19,732 bases of DNA from Neocallimastix lanati (nom. inval.) (lineage: Eukaryota; Neocallimastigomycota; Neocallimastigomycetes; Neocallimastigales; Neocallimastigaceae): assembly GCA_016946835.1 (NCBI GenBank), contig JACVTC010000545.1, positions 1 to 19,732 of the forward strand. The letters are read 5' to 3'. Positions 1-11,004 of the stretch are shown piece by piece. Made by a program: the position numbers and the translations under genes. The number at the start of each line of letters is the position of its first letter. Within the stretch, counting starts at the first letter, position 1. The notes below the pieces were generated by a model. It saw nothing but the letters and a program-made list of their open reading frames with translations. It was not told the origin of the DNA and did not search any database.

Positions 1-1199
1 TGCGTCATATATGAAGATGTAGAGGTACAAAAGATTTAAATAAAAAAAAAATTGCATGTAACACCAATTTATTATTATTATAGAAAAAAAATTAAAATTA
101 AATAAAAATTATTGTATAGAAATAAATAAACTAGAATATATAATGCAAAATATATTAAATAATATATAGTTAAAAATAATAATAATATAAAATAGTCAAA
201 TTAAAAATATATATATTATGTTTTATTTTTAATATATAATTTGGATAATACTAATCAAATGTTTTTAAAAAGAATTTACTATTTTATTATTTTTATTATA
301 GTTCAAAAAGAATCATTTATTCAATTTTTTTTTTTTTTTTTCCTTTTTTTTTATTAATTAAAATATATTAATTTAATTTTTTTAATTAAAATAATGAAGA
401 ACTTTAACTAAATTAATCTACCTAAATATAATAATTTTTATATAAAATAAAGTTTTTCAATAATTTATTTATATTTTAATTTTAAAAAGAAGAAAAACTC
501 TAATGATTATTAATTTCACTAATTATATTACATGTAAATGATCAAAGTAAAAGGAAAAAGAATTTATTTCATTGTGTAACCATCTTTTCAATTTAATAAA
601 ATAGATTTACATTTTCATCAAATTACAATGAAAAAAAATAAAACATAACTATATTAAAAAAAAAAAAAAATTTATACAATAAAAATAAATATAATATTAA
701 ATTTAAAATAATAATAATAATAATAATAAGTTAATGTATTAATAAATATAAATAAAAATAAATAAATTAAAAAATATAAATAAATAGAAAGATAAAACAA
801 AAATAAATTAAATATTATCTTCCCTAATTAAATAAAGAGCAAGAACGAATCTAGTTTTTTTTTTTTTTCATATATATATATATATATTACTACTAATTGT
901 AATATTAATATTTCTATTCATTGTTAAGAACAGTTAATTCTAAAAAATATAAATAAAATAAATTTCTTAATCTTTGTCGAAGAGTAATACAATGAATAAT
1001 ACTATAGATTATTATATATTAATAGATTTAAGCTTTTTCAATTAAATTTCCATCCATTTAATTATATCTTTCCAAAAATATAAAAAAAGTTTAATAAATA
1101 AACATTAAAAAAAAATTCTAATGCAGATGAATATTTATTATATTTTCATTACTTTTATTTTTCATATGCTTATGAAATTTTTTTTTCTATAAAAAAAAA
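1..1199. other. AT-rich spacer, no gene seen
   Basis: This stretch is nearly pure A+T with runs of A or T (for example around 325-350, 656-670 and 856-868) and short AT or AAT repeats. Stops are dense in all six frames, and I see no domain motif, tRNA fold or splice-delimited exon. It is normal spacer for a genome of this composition. Confidence 0.7.
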
Positions 1200-1206
1200 A
1201 AAAAAA

Positions 1207-1372
1207 AAAAGCGTTATTATTATTTATTAATAATATTTTTTATTATTTATTAATAATATTATTTATTATTTATTATTTATTATTTATTAATAATATTTTT
1301 TATTATTTATTATTTATTATGTATTATTATTTATTATTTATTATTTATTATTTATTATTTATTAGTTATTAT
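1207..1372. repeat. 7-bp simple tandem repeat (TTATTTA-like)
   Basis: Units of about seven bases (TTATTTA and variants) repeat through this segment. They are interrupted by TTAATAATATT blocks that themselves recur about every 30-50 bases. It follows a run of about 20 A residues at roughly 1191-1210. It reads as a low-complexity satellite with no coding content. Confidence 0.7.
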
Positions 1373-1861
1373 ATGTGATTATTAATAAATTATTTTATTA
1401 ATAATTAAAGTTTTTTTTAAAGTTTTTCATCAGAATGTGTAATTAATTAATAATTAAAAATTTGAAAGATTTAAAGTTTTATAAATATTAAAGTTTATAT
1501 AGCACATGGTTTTATAATGTATAAAGTTTATGTAAATTAAAAGATTAACATCTTTCAAATACTATTAAATATAAAATAAAAAAAAAAATAATAAATATTA
1601 ATTAAATAATAATGAAACCTAAACTCCTATTGAAATTTTGAAACCAACCATGTACTTGATCACATGACATTTTTAATGATATACGGGACTTTTATGTGCA
1701 ATAATTTATAAGCAGTGGGTTTTAAATAATAGTAGTTTAGTAAATTTTATTAATAAAATTATAATATTCGTACAATTAAAATAATAATTCTAATTCCTAA
1801 AAATTTACAAGAGAGTTCTCTATTTTATTACAGTGATATAATAAAAAAATGTTATAACGTA
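1373..1861. other. AT-rich spacer with one slightly GC-richer patch
   Basis: Most of this is A+T spacer. The patch at about 1615-1725 has more G and C than its surroundings, but it shows no open frame of useful length and no recognisable RNA or transposon feature. It includes the 13-mer GATCACATGACAT at 1658-1670, whose reverse complement recurs at about 12935-12947. Confidence 0.5.

Positions 1862-1928
<67 letters not shown>
1862..1928. repeat. (AAT)n microsatellite, about 22 units
   Basis: An essentially uninterrupted run of AAT trinucleotides about 67 bases long. Read on the minus strand it gives a poly-leucine frame. That frame is an artefact of the repeat and not a gene. Confidence 0.95.
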
Positions 1929-2007
1929 TAGTAAAATGATACTGAAATATAATAATTATTGAAAATAGAATAAAATAAATACTAAAACTAATATTTTTAT
2001 ATAGTTT

Positions 2008-2078
2008 GATGTTTTTAGTATTTTTTTTTTCGTTGATATTCGATGTTTTTAGTATGAATTTTTTATCGTTAATATTTG
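2008..2078. repeat. Two-copy imperfect tandem repeat, unit about 35 bp
   Basis: Two adjacent copies begin GATGTTTTTAGTAT (at 2008 and 2042). They continue with a T-run, CGTTGATATTC or CGTTAATATTT. Nothing suggests a function. Confidence 0.65.
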
Positions 2079-3402
2079 ATATTAACATAAGCCATGATTG
2101 TAAATTTATATTGATTTAACTTTAACATAACTATTAATTATATTTTATATTTTTTATATATAATTAAATTTTATATTTATTAAGGTTTTTATCTCTATCT
2201 AATCTATGGTATATTAATAAATACTAATAAATAAGCTAATAAATAAATAAATAAAATACATAGTAAAGAATAAATGAAGAATAGTGGATATTCATATTGA
2301 TATGAAATTTAATTATTTTTTTTTTTTTTTTTTTTTTCAATTTCTTTTAATATAGATGAAACTTTCTAATCGAATTAAATAAATTTAAAGAAAAGAACTA
2401 ATAGTTGTGTTGATGGATGGATGATATAAATAGAAAACAAGTAAATTAACCATAATACATTTTCAAAAAAAAAAAATAAAAATAAAAATTAAAAATAAAA
2501 AATAAAAATAAAAATAAAAATAAAAATTATATATATATTATTTATATATATGAATATTTTTTTTTAAAAAAAAAAGGAGAAGAATTAATTTAAAAAAAAA
2601 AAATTTTTTTATTTTTTATTTTTTTATTCTAGATCTTTTTAATAAATTTATAAATTTATTTTATTGAAATGAAAATCATGTTCATAAAATAAAAAAAAAA
2701 AATGAAATGAAATTTAAATTAAAAAAAAATGAAATAAAATAAAAAAATGAATTAAAAAAAAAAAAAGCATTTAAATGAAATCTTTCATTTCTCATATTTA
2801 ATAATAAAATTTAATAAATATTATGAATAAAATATAAACAGAATGATTCCAATCTACACTCTAATAAATTAATGGCTATGGTTAGAATCCATTTTTTTAA
2901 TATAATTAGTAATTTTTTAATTTTATTATTAATTTTATTATTAATTTTTTATTTTATTATTATTAATTTTAATTTTATTTTTATTATTTTTTTTTTTAAT
3001 CACTGTAATAAATTATTCCAAGATATAAATTTATGCAAACTTCTGTTCAATATAACTCTTTTAGGGAAACGAGAAGAATAAAATTTATTAATTAATTTAT
3101 TATAAAATACATTTATTAATATAACAGAAATAAATATTGAAAAAGGCCAAGAACAAACATAAAGAAAATATATTCTTTATAACATATAAAAATATACTAT
3201 AAATATAATAACATAAAATAATTAAAATAAAAATAACATTTAACTAATATATAAATTATTTAAACATATTTACATGATATAAAATTTACAACATAAATTT
3301 TATGTTTAAATTAATTTTTATGTGTTTTTGTAGATTTTATGATATGACATAAATTTATTTTATTTTCATTTTATATCAATATATATATATTTTTTTATGG
3401 TA
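2079..3402. other. AT-rich spacer with A/T runs and AAAAAT repeats
   Basis: The stretch contains T-runs (about 2315-2338), an AAAAAT-type repeat at about 2467-2527, and many A-runs between 2560 and 2770. A plus-strand frame at 2872-3081 is an L/I/F-rich translation of AT repeats. It shows no signal peptide logic, no conserved motif and no exon structure, so I do not call it a gene. Confidence 0.65.
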
Positions 3403-3458
3403 ATTGTAATAAATTATATCATCATTGTATTAAGTTATATCATCATTGTAATAAATTT
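3403..3458. repeat. 21-bp tandem repeat, about 2.6 copies
   Basis: Units with the core ATTGTAATAAATTATATCATC start at 3403, 3424 and 3445 (the last partial), differing at a few bases. It is a simple minisatellite in spacer DNA. Confidence 0.75.
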
Positions 3459-3950
3459 CTTAAAGGTACGTATTCTTAAAATTTTAATAAATAGATAAAT
3501 AAATAATTAAATAAATAAATAATAAATTTATTATAATATATTAGTAAATAAAAAATATTAATATTAATTAAATAGGTTTTATTTTTTTTATTTTTTTAAT
3601 TTAAAATTTAACCAATAATTTTAGAATAATAATAAAAATGATAATAATATTTATAATAAAATGTAATAATAATAATATGTATTAATTATTTTATTATTTG
3701 AAAAATAAAAAACTTTTAAATATTTAAATATTAAAAAAATGAAATAATTTTAAAAAGGATTTTTATTTAACTATATAATAATTAATTATTTAAATATTAT
3801 TTTTTAATTTTAATATATCTTTAAATTTTTTATTTATTATAGTTTTATTTAATTGTTTATTTTATATTTAGTTATTTATTTAAATTATATAAATTATTTA
3901 TTTATTTTATTATTAATTTATTTATTTATTAACTTTTAAAAAAAAATTGC
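3459..3950. other. AT-rich spacer upstream of the ELP3 exons
   Basis: This is A+T only, with TTTA and AAAT repeats. No earlier ELP3 exon can be recognised here: there is no radical-SAM cysteine cluster and nothing matching the middle of ELP3. That makes the 5' end of the ELP3 sequence below look absent rather than merely hidden. Confidence 0.6.
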
Positions 3951-3952
3951 GA

Positions 3953-4007
3953 AATGCAACTATTCCGAAAAGAATATTTTCGAAATGCCTCGCACTCTAA
4001 ATTATAA
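3953..4007 (+). other. GC-richer patch, possible decayed ELP3 exon fragment
   Basis: A patch of about 55 bases is clearly less AT-rich than either side. One plus frame reads CEMQLFRKEYFRNASHSKL and then a stop. The core KEYF-x-N resembles the start of the first recognised ELP3 exon (EYFENPAF) 70 bases downstream, which in ELP3 proteins is normally preceded by Q-F-K. At the DNA level GAATATTTT is shared, followed by a few further matches. It also holds a near-palindrome, CGAAAAGAATATTTTCG. The resemblance could be chance. Confidence 0.25.
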
Positions 4008-4076
4008 TAATAAAAAATTATTATTATTATTATTATTATTATATAAATTAACCTTAAATTTTTAAATAAATGTTAG

Positions 4077-4890
4077 GAATATTTTGAAAATCCAGCTTTC
4101 AGATCTGATGGTTTAAAGTTATATCCAACACTTGTTATTCGTGGTACAGGTATTGTATCATTTTAAATATATATATATATATATATATTTTTAAAAAAAA
4201 AAAAAAAATTAATTGTATTCAAATTAAAAAAAAAAAAAAAAAAAAAGAAAAGAAAGAAATTTTAATAAAAAGTAATATCTATATTTAAAATTAAAAAAAA
4301 AAAAAAAAGGTTTATATGAATTATGGAGAACTGGAAGATATAAGAATTATCCACCAGAAGCTTTAGTTGATTTAACTGCAAAAATTTTAGCTTTAGTACC
4401 ACCATGGACTCGTGTTTATCGTGTTCAAAGGTAAAACAAAATATATATATATATAAAATAGTTATTATATATATATATAATTAATAATATTGTATTTTTT
4501 TATATATATATATATATATATTTATTTATCAATGTAATTTATTTTATCGTTATATAATTTAATAATTAGAGATATTCCAATGCCATTAGTTACTTCTGGT
4601 GTAGAACATGGTAATCTTCGTGAATTAGCATTAAATAGAATGAAAGATTTAGGTACAGAATGTCGTGACGTAAGAACTCGTGAAGTTGGTATAGTAGATA
4701 TTCATAATAAAATAAAGCCAGATCAAGTAAGATATTATTATTATTATTGTTGTTATTATTGTTATTATTGTTATTATTATTAAATTTTTAACTATTGTTA
4801 TTAATTATTTTTAATTTTAATGATTATTTATTCAATTATTATTACAATTAAATTAATCCAATAATTTATATATTTATTTATTTATAATGT

Positions 4891-4924
<34 letters not shown>

Positions 4925-5763
4925 TATTGTTTTATCAATTAATCAATTAATCAATCTATCTATCTATCTATTGTTTATATCAATAATTTTCTATTAAAAG
5001 ATTGAATTAATAAGGCGTGATTATATGGCCAATGGAGGTTGGGAAACCTTCTTATCATATGAAGATCCACAACAAGATATTCTTGTTGGTTTATTAAGAT
5101 TAAGAAAATGCAGTGAAGCTACTTTCAGACCAGAATTTAAATGTGGTCAATGCTCTATTGTTAGAGAACTTCATGTGTAAGTTATTTAATAAATTATATA
5201 TATACATATAAATATAAGTTGCATTTTTTATTATTTAATATATAATTTTTATACATTTTGTATTGGTTTTAATATAATAAAATTATTAATAATTATATAT
5301 ATATATATATTTATTTATTTATTATAAACATAAATTTTATAATAAAAATTAAAATTTTAATATATAAATAGATATGGAAGTGTAGTACCTATTCACAGTA
5401 GAGATCCAACAAAATTCCAACATCAAGGTTTTGGTACTTTATTAATGGAAGAAGCTGCTAGAATTGCTAAAGAAGAACACGGTTCTGTTAAACTTTCAAT
5501 TATTGCTGGTAATTATTAAATTAAATAATTTTTATTATGATTTATTATGATTTAATATATTTTATTTATTTATTTATTTATTTTTTATTATTATAACAAT
5601 ATTATATATATATATATTTGTTTCGTTTTTATTTATGATTTAATGACTAATTATATATTATATTAATTATTATAAAATTATATAATTAGGTGTTGGTACA
5701 AGAAACTATTATAGAAAACTGGGTTATGAATTGGATGGACCATACATGTCAAAAATGTTATAA
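4077..5763 (+). CDS. ELP3: Elongator acetyltransferase subunit ELP3, C-terminal part, 5' missing
   Basis: Six exons join in frame: 4077-4149, 4310-4430, 4570-4726, 5001-5176, 5372-5508 and 5690-5763. They give 245 residues and end in TAA. All introns (139-274 bases) start GT and end AG. The protein is unmistakably ELP3. Residues 11-25 are [15 protein letters not shown], followed by [16 protein letters not shown] and then VRTREVG at about 99-105. The GNAT domain follows, with [25 protein letters not shown], the acetyl-CoA loop [13 protein letters not shown] (192-204), [16 protein letters not shown], and the end MSKML. ELP3 is normally about 550 residues. It combines a radical-SAM/Fe-S domain with the acetyltransferase domain to modify wobble uridines of tRNAs within Elongator. 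Here about 300 N-terminal residues, including the Fe-S cysteines, are not in the window. No start codon is assigned, because the first exon begins at an acceptor AG at 4075-4076. It could be a truncated duplicate, a gene with a very long upstream intron, or an assembly break. The intact frame argues against old decay. Confidence 0.9.
4734..4783. repeat. TTA/TTG trinucleotide repeat inside ELP3 intron 3
   Basis: A few bases after the intron 3 donor (GTAAGA at 4727) lies a (TTA/TTG)n tract. Read through from the exon it gives tyrosine and cysteine codons and then a stop at 4781-4783. Retaining this intron would therefore truncate the protein soon after IKPDQ. Confidence 0.8.
4891..4972. repeat. 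T-run and ATCA/ATCT repeat in ELP3 intron 3
   Basis: A run of about 30 T residues is followed by ATCAATTA units and a short (ATCT)n tract. They lie within the 274-base intron, the longest of this gene, upstream of its acceptor at 4999-5000. Confidence 0.75.
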
Positions 5764-6239
<476 letters not shown>

Positions 6240-6299
6240 GACTAACTACACTATTAATTTCTTAATTAAATGCGAAAAAAAAAAAAAAGTTTTTCAATC

Positions 6300-7207
6300 T
6301 TTTGTTATTTTAGTAAAATTATTTATTATTTATTATTCTACTCTTCTATTTGGTTCAAATAAATCTTTGAACAGCTAGAATTCAAACATTAATTAATACT
6401 GGTCTATTTTTAGTGTATCGGTTCCTTTTCTAAAAATGGTAAAGCAAATTCAGAAAACAACGACTATCTTAGTCATAATTCTACTATGAGTACTTTATAT
6501 GCTTTATCCCGAGATCTATGCATCCCTCCTATTGGTGGTGGTATCTGCTCAGCCTTACAAATTAAATCGTTTTGCAAAATGGAGTAAATCTATCTGTATA
6601 TTTATAAAGGATCTTATTAAATCTATTCCCAAAAAAAAACCTTATTATTTCCTGGACTAAAAAATTTAGAACAAAGGTCAAAATTACGTTAGTAACAAGT
6701 TCTCAAATAATAAAGTTATAATTATGCTTAGTTTAAAATTTTCCACAATTCAACTTAGGATTTTTCGTGAATTATACGTTTACACTGTGGTTATAAATAC
6801 AATACTATTATACTACTACTGCTAAAACGAATGGGTAGAGTTTCAGAAGATTGTCCCAAGACTTCCCCCCTGCTGTGGCGAAGGTAATCAATCTTTTTGA
6901 GTATTGGATTTTTTTTAAAAATGCACTGCTCTTGCATCTTTTTAGATGGAATATTCTTTAAATTTCATCGATGATCTTTGATCTTTATGTTTTTGTTTAT
7001 TAGGAAGATTTGAGCGTTCTAATCCTCTTTCTTTCTATGACTCTATTTCTGATTTTGATGATTATATATATATATATATCAATCATTATATATTACTTAT
7101 TCCTTCTTGGTGAAACTTTAGATTTAAATGAGCTACATTTCAATAGTGGGGAACAGAGACAATTAAATTGAACTACTTTTCAAAGGTTCATCTAAGTTCA
7201 TCTGTTC

Positions 7208-7247
<40 letters not shown>

Positions 7248-7600
7248 TAGGCTTGGCGGAATTCTTAACTAGTGCACTGCCTGTCATAAGTAAGTTTGTT
7301 TGAGCTATTATTTGATAGGTATTCCAAAATACCAAACTTAAATCAAGAGCGTCGACGTCGTTACTGATAAGCCATAATGATGATAATTACAGGATCATCA
7401 TCTATTTCTACGAAGGGTGAATCTCGCATTAGTCGTTTAATAAATGATGAATCCGGGAGAGAGTTTAATGGACCACACTATCTATCTATTTTAAAGATGT
7501 TACTTCTAGGTTTTATTATTATTTTTTTTTTTTTTTTTTTTTTTTATTTGTTAGGAAGGAAGAATTCCTGCACAACTTGCCAAAATACATTGTATTTTTA

Positions 7601-7605
<5 letters not shown>
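6300..7605 (-). pseudogene. Degraded mobile-element-like coding relic
   Basis: The base composition changes abruptly here (visibly more G and C) and returns to A/T runs at both ends. No intact gene survives. On the minus strand, frames with ordinary protein-like composition follow one another, broken by stops and frame changes. Frame 7477-7364 includes DSSFIKRLMRDSPFVEIDDD. About 7386-7245 includes DALDLSLVFWNTYQIIAQTN. About 7063-6740 includes ERSNLPNKQKHKDQRSS and LPSPQQGGSLGTIF, with about ten stops. 6589-6476 includes ICKAEQIPPPIGGMHRSRDK. A hydrophilic basic stretch followed by a different domain would fit a gag-pol type element, possibly DIRS-like or Ty3-like, but I cannot assign a family. 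The plus strand also has a 57-codon opening (6414-6587), so strand is inferred. Confidence 0.4.
7209..7244. repeat. A36 homopolymer
   Basis: An uninterrupted run of 36 A residues inside the degraded element. On the minus strand it interrupts the otherwise protein-like frame that ends NSAKPT, so it looks like a later expansion or insertion. Confidence 0.95.
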
Positions 7606-7637
<32 letters not shown>

Positions 7638-8313
7638 TTAAAAAGCCTATTTCTTTTTTCATAAATAATAAAAAAAAAACAGAAAACAAATCTCAGGAAA
7701 TTAAATGAGGAAAAAAGAAAAAATTATAAAAAAAAAAAAAAATAAAATAAAATAAAATAAAAATTTACACTTTAACTATTAAATATAAGTTAATATGGTT
7801 ATTATAATTATTATTTATAATTATTATTTATAATAAATATATTTTATATTTTATTAATATTTATTGTTACATATATTTATATATATATATATAAAAAATA
7901 ATTATTCATATATTTTTTAATTAATACATTAAAGGTTAAAAATAAAATAAATTTAAGTACTTATTAATGATCAAAAACTCTTTTCTTACGTATAAAAAAA
8001 AAAAAAAAAAATAAAAATAAAAATTATTTAATAATTATAAATATACATTAGGAACACATAATAATCAACTTATTCTATGATTTAAAATAATTTAATAGAA
8101 GTAAATTTAACCTACTACTTAATATGATCTTATTTTTTCTTTCCCACTTTAAAATAAATATTAAAAATAAAAAAGATATCATATATATATATATAATTAC
8201 TTAAAATGAAACCATAATAATTAATTAATTCGTACTAATTTTATAATAGAATGAATGCGTTACTTCGTTACAATAAAAACTTAATAATTATTATAATTTT
8301 TTTTTTTTTTCTT

Positions 8314-8344
<31 letters not shown>

Positions 8345-8741
8345 GTTGTTGTTTAAAAAAAAAATAAATAAAATTATCAATAAATAAATAATAAAATAAA
8401 ATTAAAAAACTAATTAATACACAAATATTAAATTTATAAATATAAAAATATTATTTTGGTTTGATTACGAAATAAGTAATTAACAATGTTAATAATGTTG
8501 ATTAAAATTATTATCATATTATTGATTTTCTATTTCTTTTTGTTAAATTACAAAAAATAAATAGAAAAAAGAAAATAAATAATAAATTTAATCACTTTAT
8601 TACTTATTTCATTTATAATGATTATTTATCACTTAACAAAAAAAAAAAAAAAAAAAAAAAATAGGTTAATTAATAATGATTGAAAAATTATTGAAATTAA
8701 TTATAAAAAAAAAATGATAGGGTTTATATTTATATTTATAT

Positions 8742-8815
<74 letters not shown>

Positions 8816-9036
8816 GTATATTAAAAATTATTTTATATAACTTTCGTTAAAAAAAAATGTTGAATAATTTCTTCTTTAATGGAAAACTTTGTATTTGATG
8901 GTTATTGCTTATTTTTTTTTTTTTATTTTTTTTTTTTTGTAGTGGTTGCTTGCTGTTGTTGTATATTTTTAAATAGTTTTTTAAATAATTATTTTTTTTT
9001 CTATTGATGTTATTTAAAAATATTTATTGACTTAAT
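7606..9036. other. AT-rich spacer and 3' flank of the cold-shock gene
   Basis: The stretch is dominated by homopolymers: T22 at 7614-7635, A-runs at about 7725-7741, 7996-8011 and 8637-8662, and T-runs at 8300-8344. An (AT)n/T28 tract lies at about 8749-8815. No exon, RNA or mobile element was recognised. The part nearest 9036 must contain the 3' UTR of the minus-strand gene that ends at 9037. Confidence 0.65.
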
Positions 9037-9702
9037 TTATTGTTCAACATTTCCCATATTACTGTTCATGGCACTAGCCATGTTGCCATTACCCATAGTT
9101 CCCATAGTTTGCATAGCTTGCATATTACCCATATTACCCATGTTGTAACCAGCCATTTGGTAACCTTGTTGTTGCATTGGATATCCATTACCTTGGTTGT
9201 ATCCGCCCATTTGATTCATTTTTTGAAATTGGTTTTGATAACCGTATCCACCCCATGGATTTTGTTGTTGATAATTTTGGTTATTATAACCTTGTTGATA
9301 ACCATTGTTAAAGACTGGACGTTGATTATAATAATTATTTCTACGATTATTTTGGAACATTTGATTTTGTTGCATATAGTTATTTGGTCTTTGTCCACCT
9401 CTTGGATCACCCTTAACTGGTCCTCCGTTTGGTCCGGTAACGTTTGAGGCTTGAAGACCCTTTGAACCTTGAATTAAATCAAATTCAACACTTTCTCCTT
9501 CAGCTAAACTTCTAAATCCACCATTGTTACAAATAGAGGTATGATGAACAAAAATTTCTACATTGTTACCATCGACTGGTTCATCTGGAATAATAAAACC
9601 AAAACCTTTTTGACAATCAAAGAACTTACATTTACCAGTTCTTCTATTACCAGAAACTGGTTGTTGTGGTTGAGCTTGTGGTTGAGTTTGGGCTTGATCC
9701 AT
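9037..9702 (-). CDS. Cold-shock-domain RNA-binding protein with Q/N/M-rich tail
   Basis: This intronless frame of 221 residues starts at the ATG at 9702-9700, in an A-rich context (AAATAAAA before ATGGAT), and ends in TAA at 9039-9037. Residues 1-19 are rich in Q and P. Residues about 20-90 form a cold-shock domain that opens RRTGKCKFFDCQKGFGFI. It has the RNP1 motif KGFGFI at 32-37 and the RNP2 motif EIFVHHTS at 49-56, followed by GFRSLAEGESVEFDL. Such domains bind single-stranded RNA or DNA, and in eukaryotes the proteins act in mRNA packaging, translation and stability. A single RGG occurs at about 101. The tail from about 105 is low-complexity, rich in N, Q, G, Y and later M (repeats of MGN, MQ and MG). 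It is prion-like in composition, which suggests condensate or self-association behaviour by inference. The specific orthologue cannot be named. The long plus-strand frame opposite it is only a shadow. Confidence 0.92.
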   Translation of the reverse strand: MDQAQTQPQAQPQQPVSGNRRTGKCKFFDCQKGFGFIIPDEPVDGNNVEIFVHHTSICNNGGFRSLAEGESVEFDLIQGSKGLQASNVTGPNGGPVKGDPRGGQRPNNYMQQNQMFQNNRRNNYYNQRPVFNNGYQQGYNNQNYQQQNPWGGYGYQNQFQKMNQMGGYNQGNGYPMQQQGYQMAGYNMGNMGNMQAMQTMGTMGNGNMASAMNSNMGNVEQ

Positions 9703-9940
9703 TTTTATTTTATTTCTATTTATATTATATTAATAAAAAAAAATTAGTTTTATACATTTTATAATAAAATTTTTTTTTATATACTATATTTAGAAATATA
9801 TAAATATTTATGACGAAATATTATTGGTTTCAACATATAAAAAAAAATATCATTATATTTTATTATTTTGATTGTTCATTAAAATATACTTTATTATTAT
9901 TATTATTATTTATACTATCTCTTTTTTTTTTTAGTTATTA
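9703..9940. other. Upstream flank of the cold-shock gene
   Basis: This A+T sequence lies just 5' of the minus-strand start at 9702. It contains TATATAAATA-like strings at about 9800, but such strings are everywhere in this DNA and I cannot single out a promoter. Confidence 0.4.
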
Positions 9941-10046
9941 GTTTTTTTTTTTTTTTTATATTTGTATATTACTATTTATTATTATTTTTTTATTTAGTTT
10001 TTTTTTTTTTATATTCGTATATCACTATTTATTATTATTTTTTTAA
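9941..10046. repeat. Two-copy tandem repeat, unit about 55 bp
   Basis: Two adjacent copies (about 9941-9995 and 9997-10046) consist of GT-run, then ATATTTGTATATTACTATTT or ATATTCGTATATCACTATTT, then ATTATTATTTTTTTA. They differ in T-run length and three bases. They lie about 240-345 bases upstream of the cold-shock gene start. Confidence 0.7.
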
Positions 10047-10160
10047 TTGTTTTTATTTTAAAGAAATATATATATATATAACTTTTATATTCTTAAAAAA
10101 TAAATATTTTTCGTATATTTATGTATTATACTTATTTTATTTTAGTTTATGAAGGCGTAA

Positions 10161-10211
<51 letters not shown>

Positions 10212-10963
10212 ATATTTTTTTAGTTATATGAAGCAATTTAACATTGATCATTTATTTTAATTTAATTTTTAATTATCATTTTCATAAGCATGTATAATCA
10301 ATTTTTATGAACATTTCATTTATCCCATATATTTACTGGAATTTTAAGAATTAACATTTAATAATCCCATTACTAATAATTATAAATTATTTATTTAAAG
10401 ATTAAATTTATTAAACAAATTTAATATACTTATATTACAAATTGAAATAAAAAAAAAATATTTTTTTTACTATTAAAATATTATTCCGCTGTATTATATT
10501 TAAAATTTATTTTCATTATTATTAATAATATCATAGTTTTTTATATATTGTCAATGATTTAAATTAATATTCAAACTCCATTATACCTTTTAAATCTATT
10601 TGTTTAATTGCTGTAATGACAATTTTATATAATTAAAATTATTCAACTTTTTTTTTTTTTTTTAATATGTAATTATAGTTTTACTTGATTAATATAAAAT
10701 TAAAATTGTCTTATGATGAATAATTACCAGATAATACTGCAATAATGATATAATTTTAATATATATTTATTCTGTATCTATTAACTTTTGTAAGAAGAAA
10801 TTACTAAAAAAAATAAAAAAATAAAAAAAAGGAAATAAAATAAAAAATAAAAATAATGAATAGCTTTCCTTTACATTAATATTATTATAATATAATTAAC
10901 AATGATTAAAACTTAAAAAAAAATTATTAAAAATTAAAATTTTAATTATTAATATATATATAT
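10047..10963. other. AT-rich spacer with T47 homopolymer
   Basis: No gene was recognised. The main feature is an uninterrupted T47 run at 10164-10210, preceded by the slightly GC-richer GAAGGCGTAACAA. The remainder is A/T repeats with scattered short words. Confidence 0.65.
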
Positions 10964-11004
10964 TAAAAATATACAATTTATATAAAAAATATACAATTTA
11001 TATA
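10964..11004. repeat. 20-bp tandem repeat, two copies
   Basis: AAAAATATACAATTTATAT occurs twice in direct succession. It is a simple repeat in spacer DNA. Confidence 0.75.

Noticed and set aside
1852-2088. Minus-strand frame of 78 codons ending in poly-leucine
   Set aside because: The leucine run is the AAT microsatellite read in reverse, and the rest is AT-rich I/K/N sequence with no motif.
2872-3081. Plus-strand hydrophobic frame of 69 codons
   Set aside because: Mostly L/I/F from TTTATT-type repeats, with no exon signals, no conserved motif and no neighbouring coding signal.
6348-6358. GGTTCAAAT string resembling a tRNA B box
   Set aside because: No matching A box, acceptor stem or anticodon arm at the right spacing. 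It is a chance match inside the degraded element.
7377-7601. Plus-strand frame of 74 codons
   Set aside because: It runs into a poly-F translation of a T-run and lies opposite protein-like minus-strand frames of the degraded element. I kept it only as part of that relic.
9040-9447. Plus-strand frame of 135 codons opposite the cold-shock gene
   Set aside because: It is the antisense of the repetitive Q/N/M codons of the real gene. Its H/S/T/I-rich content follows from that, and it has no domain.
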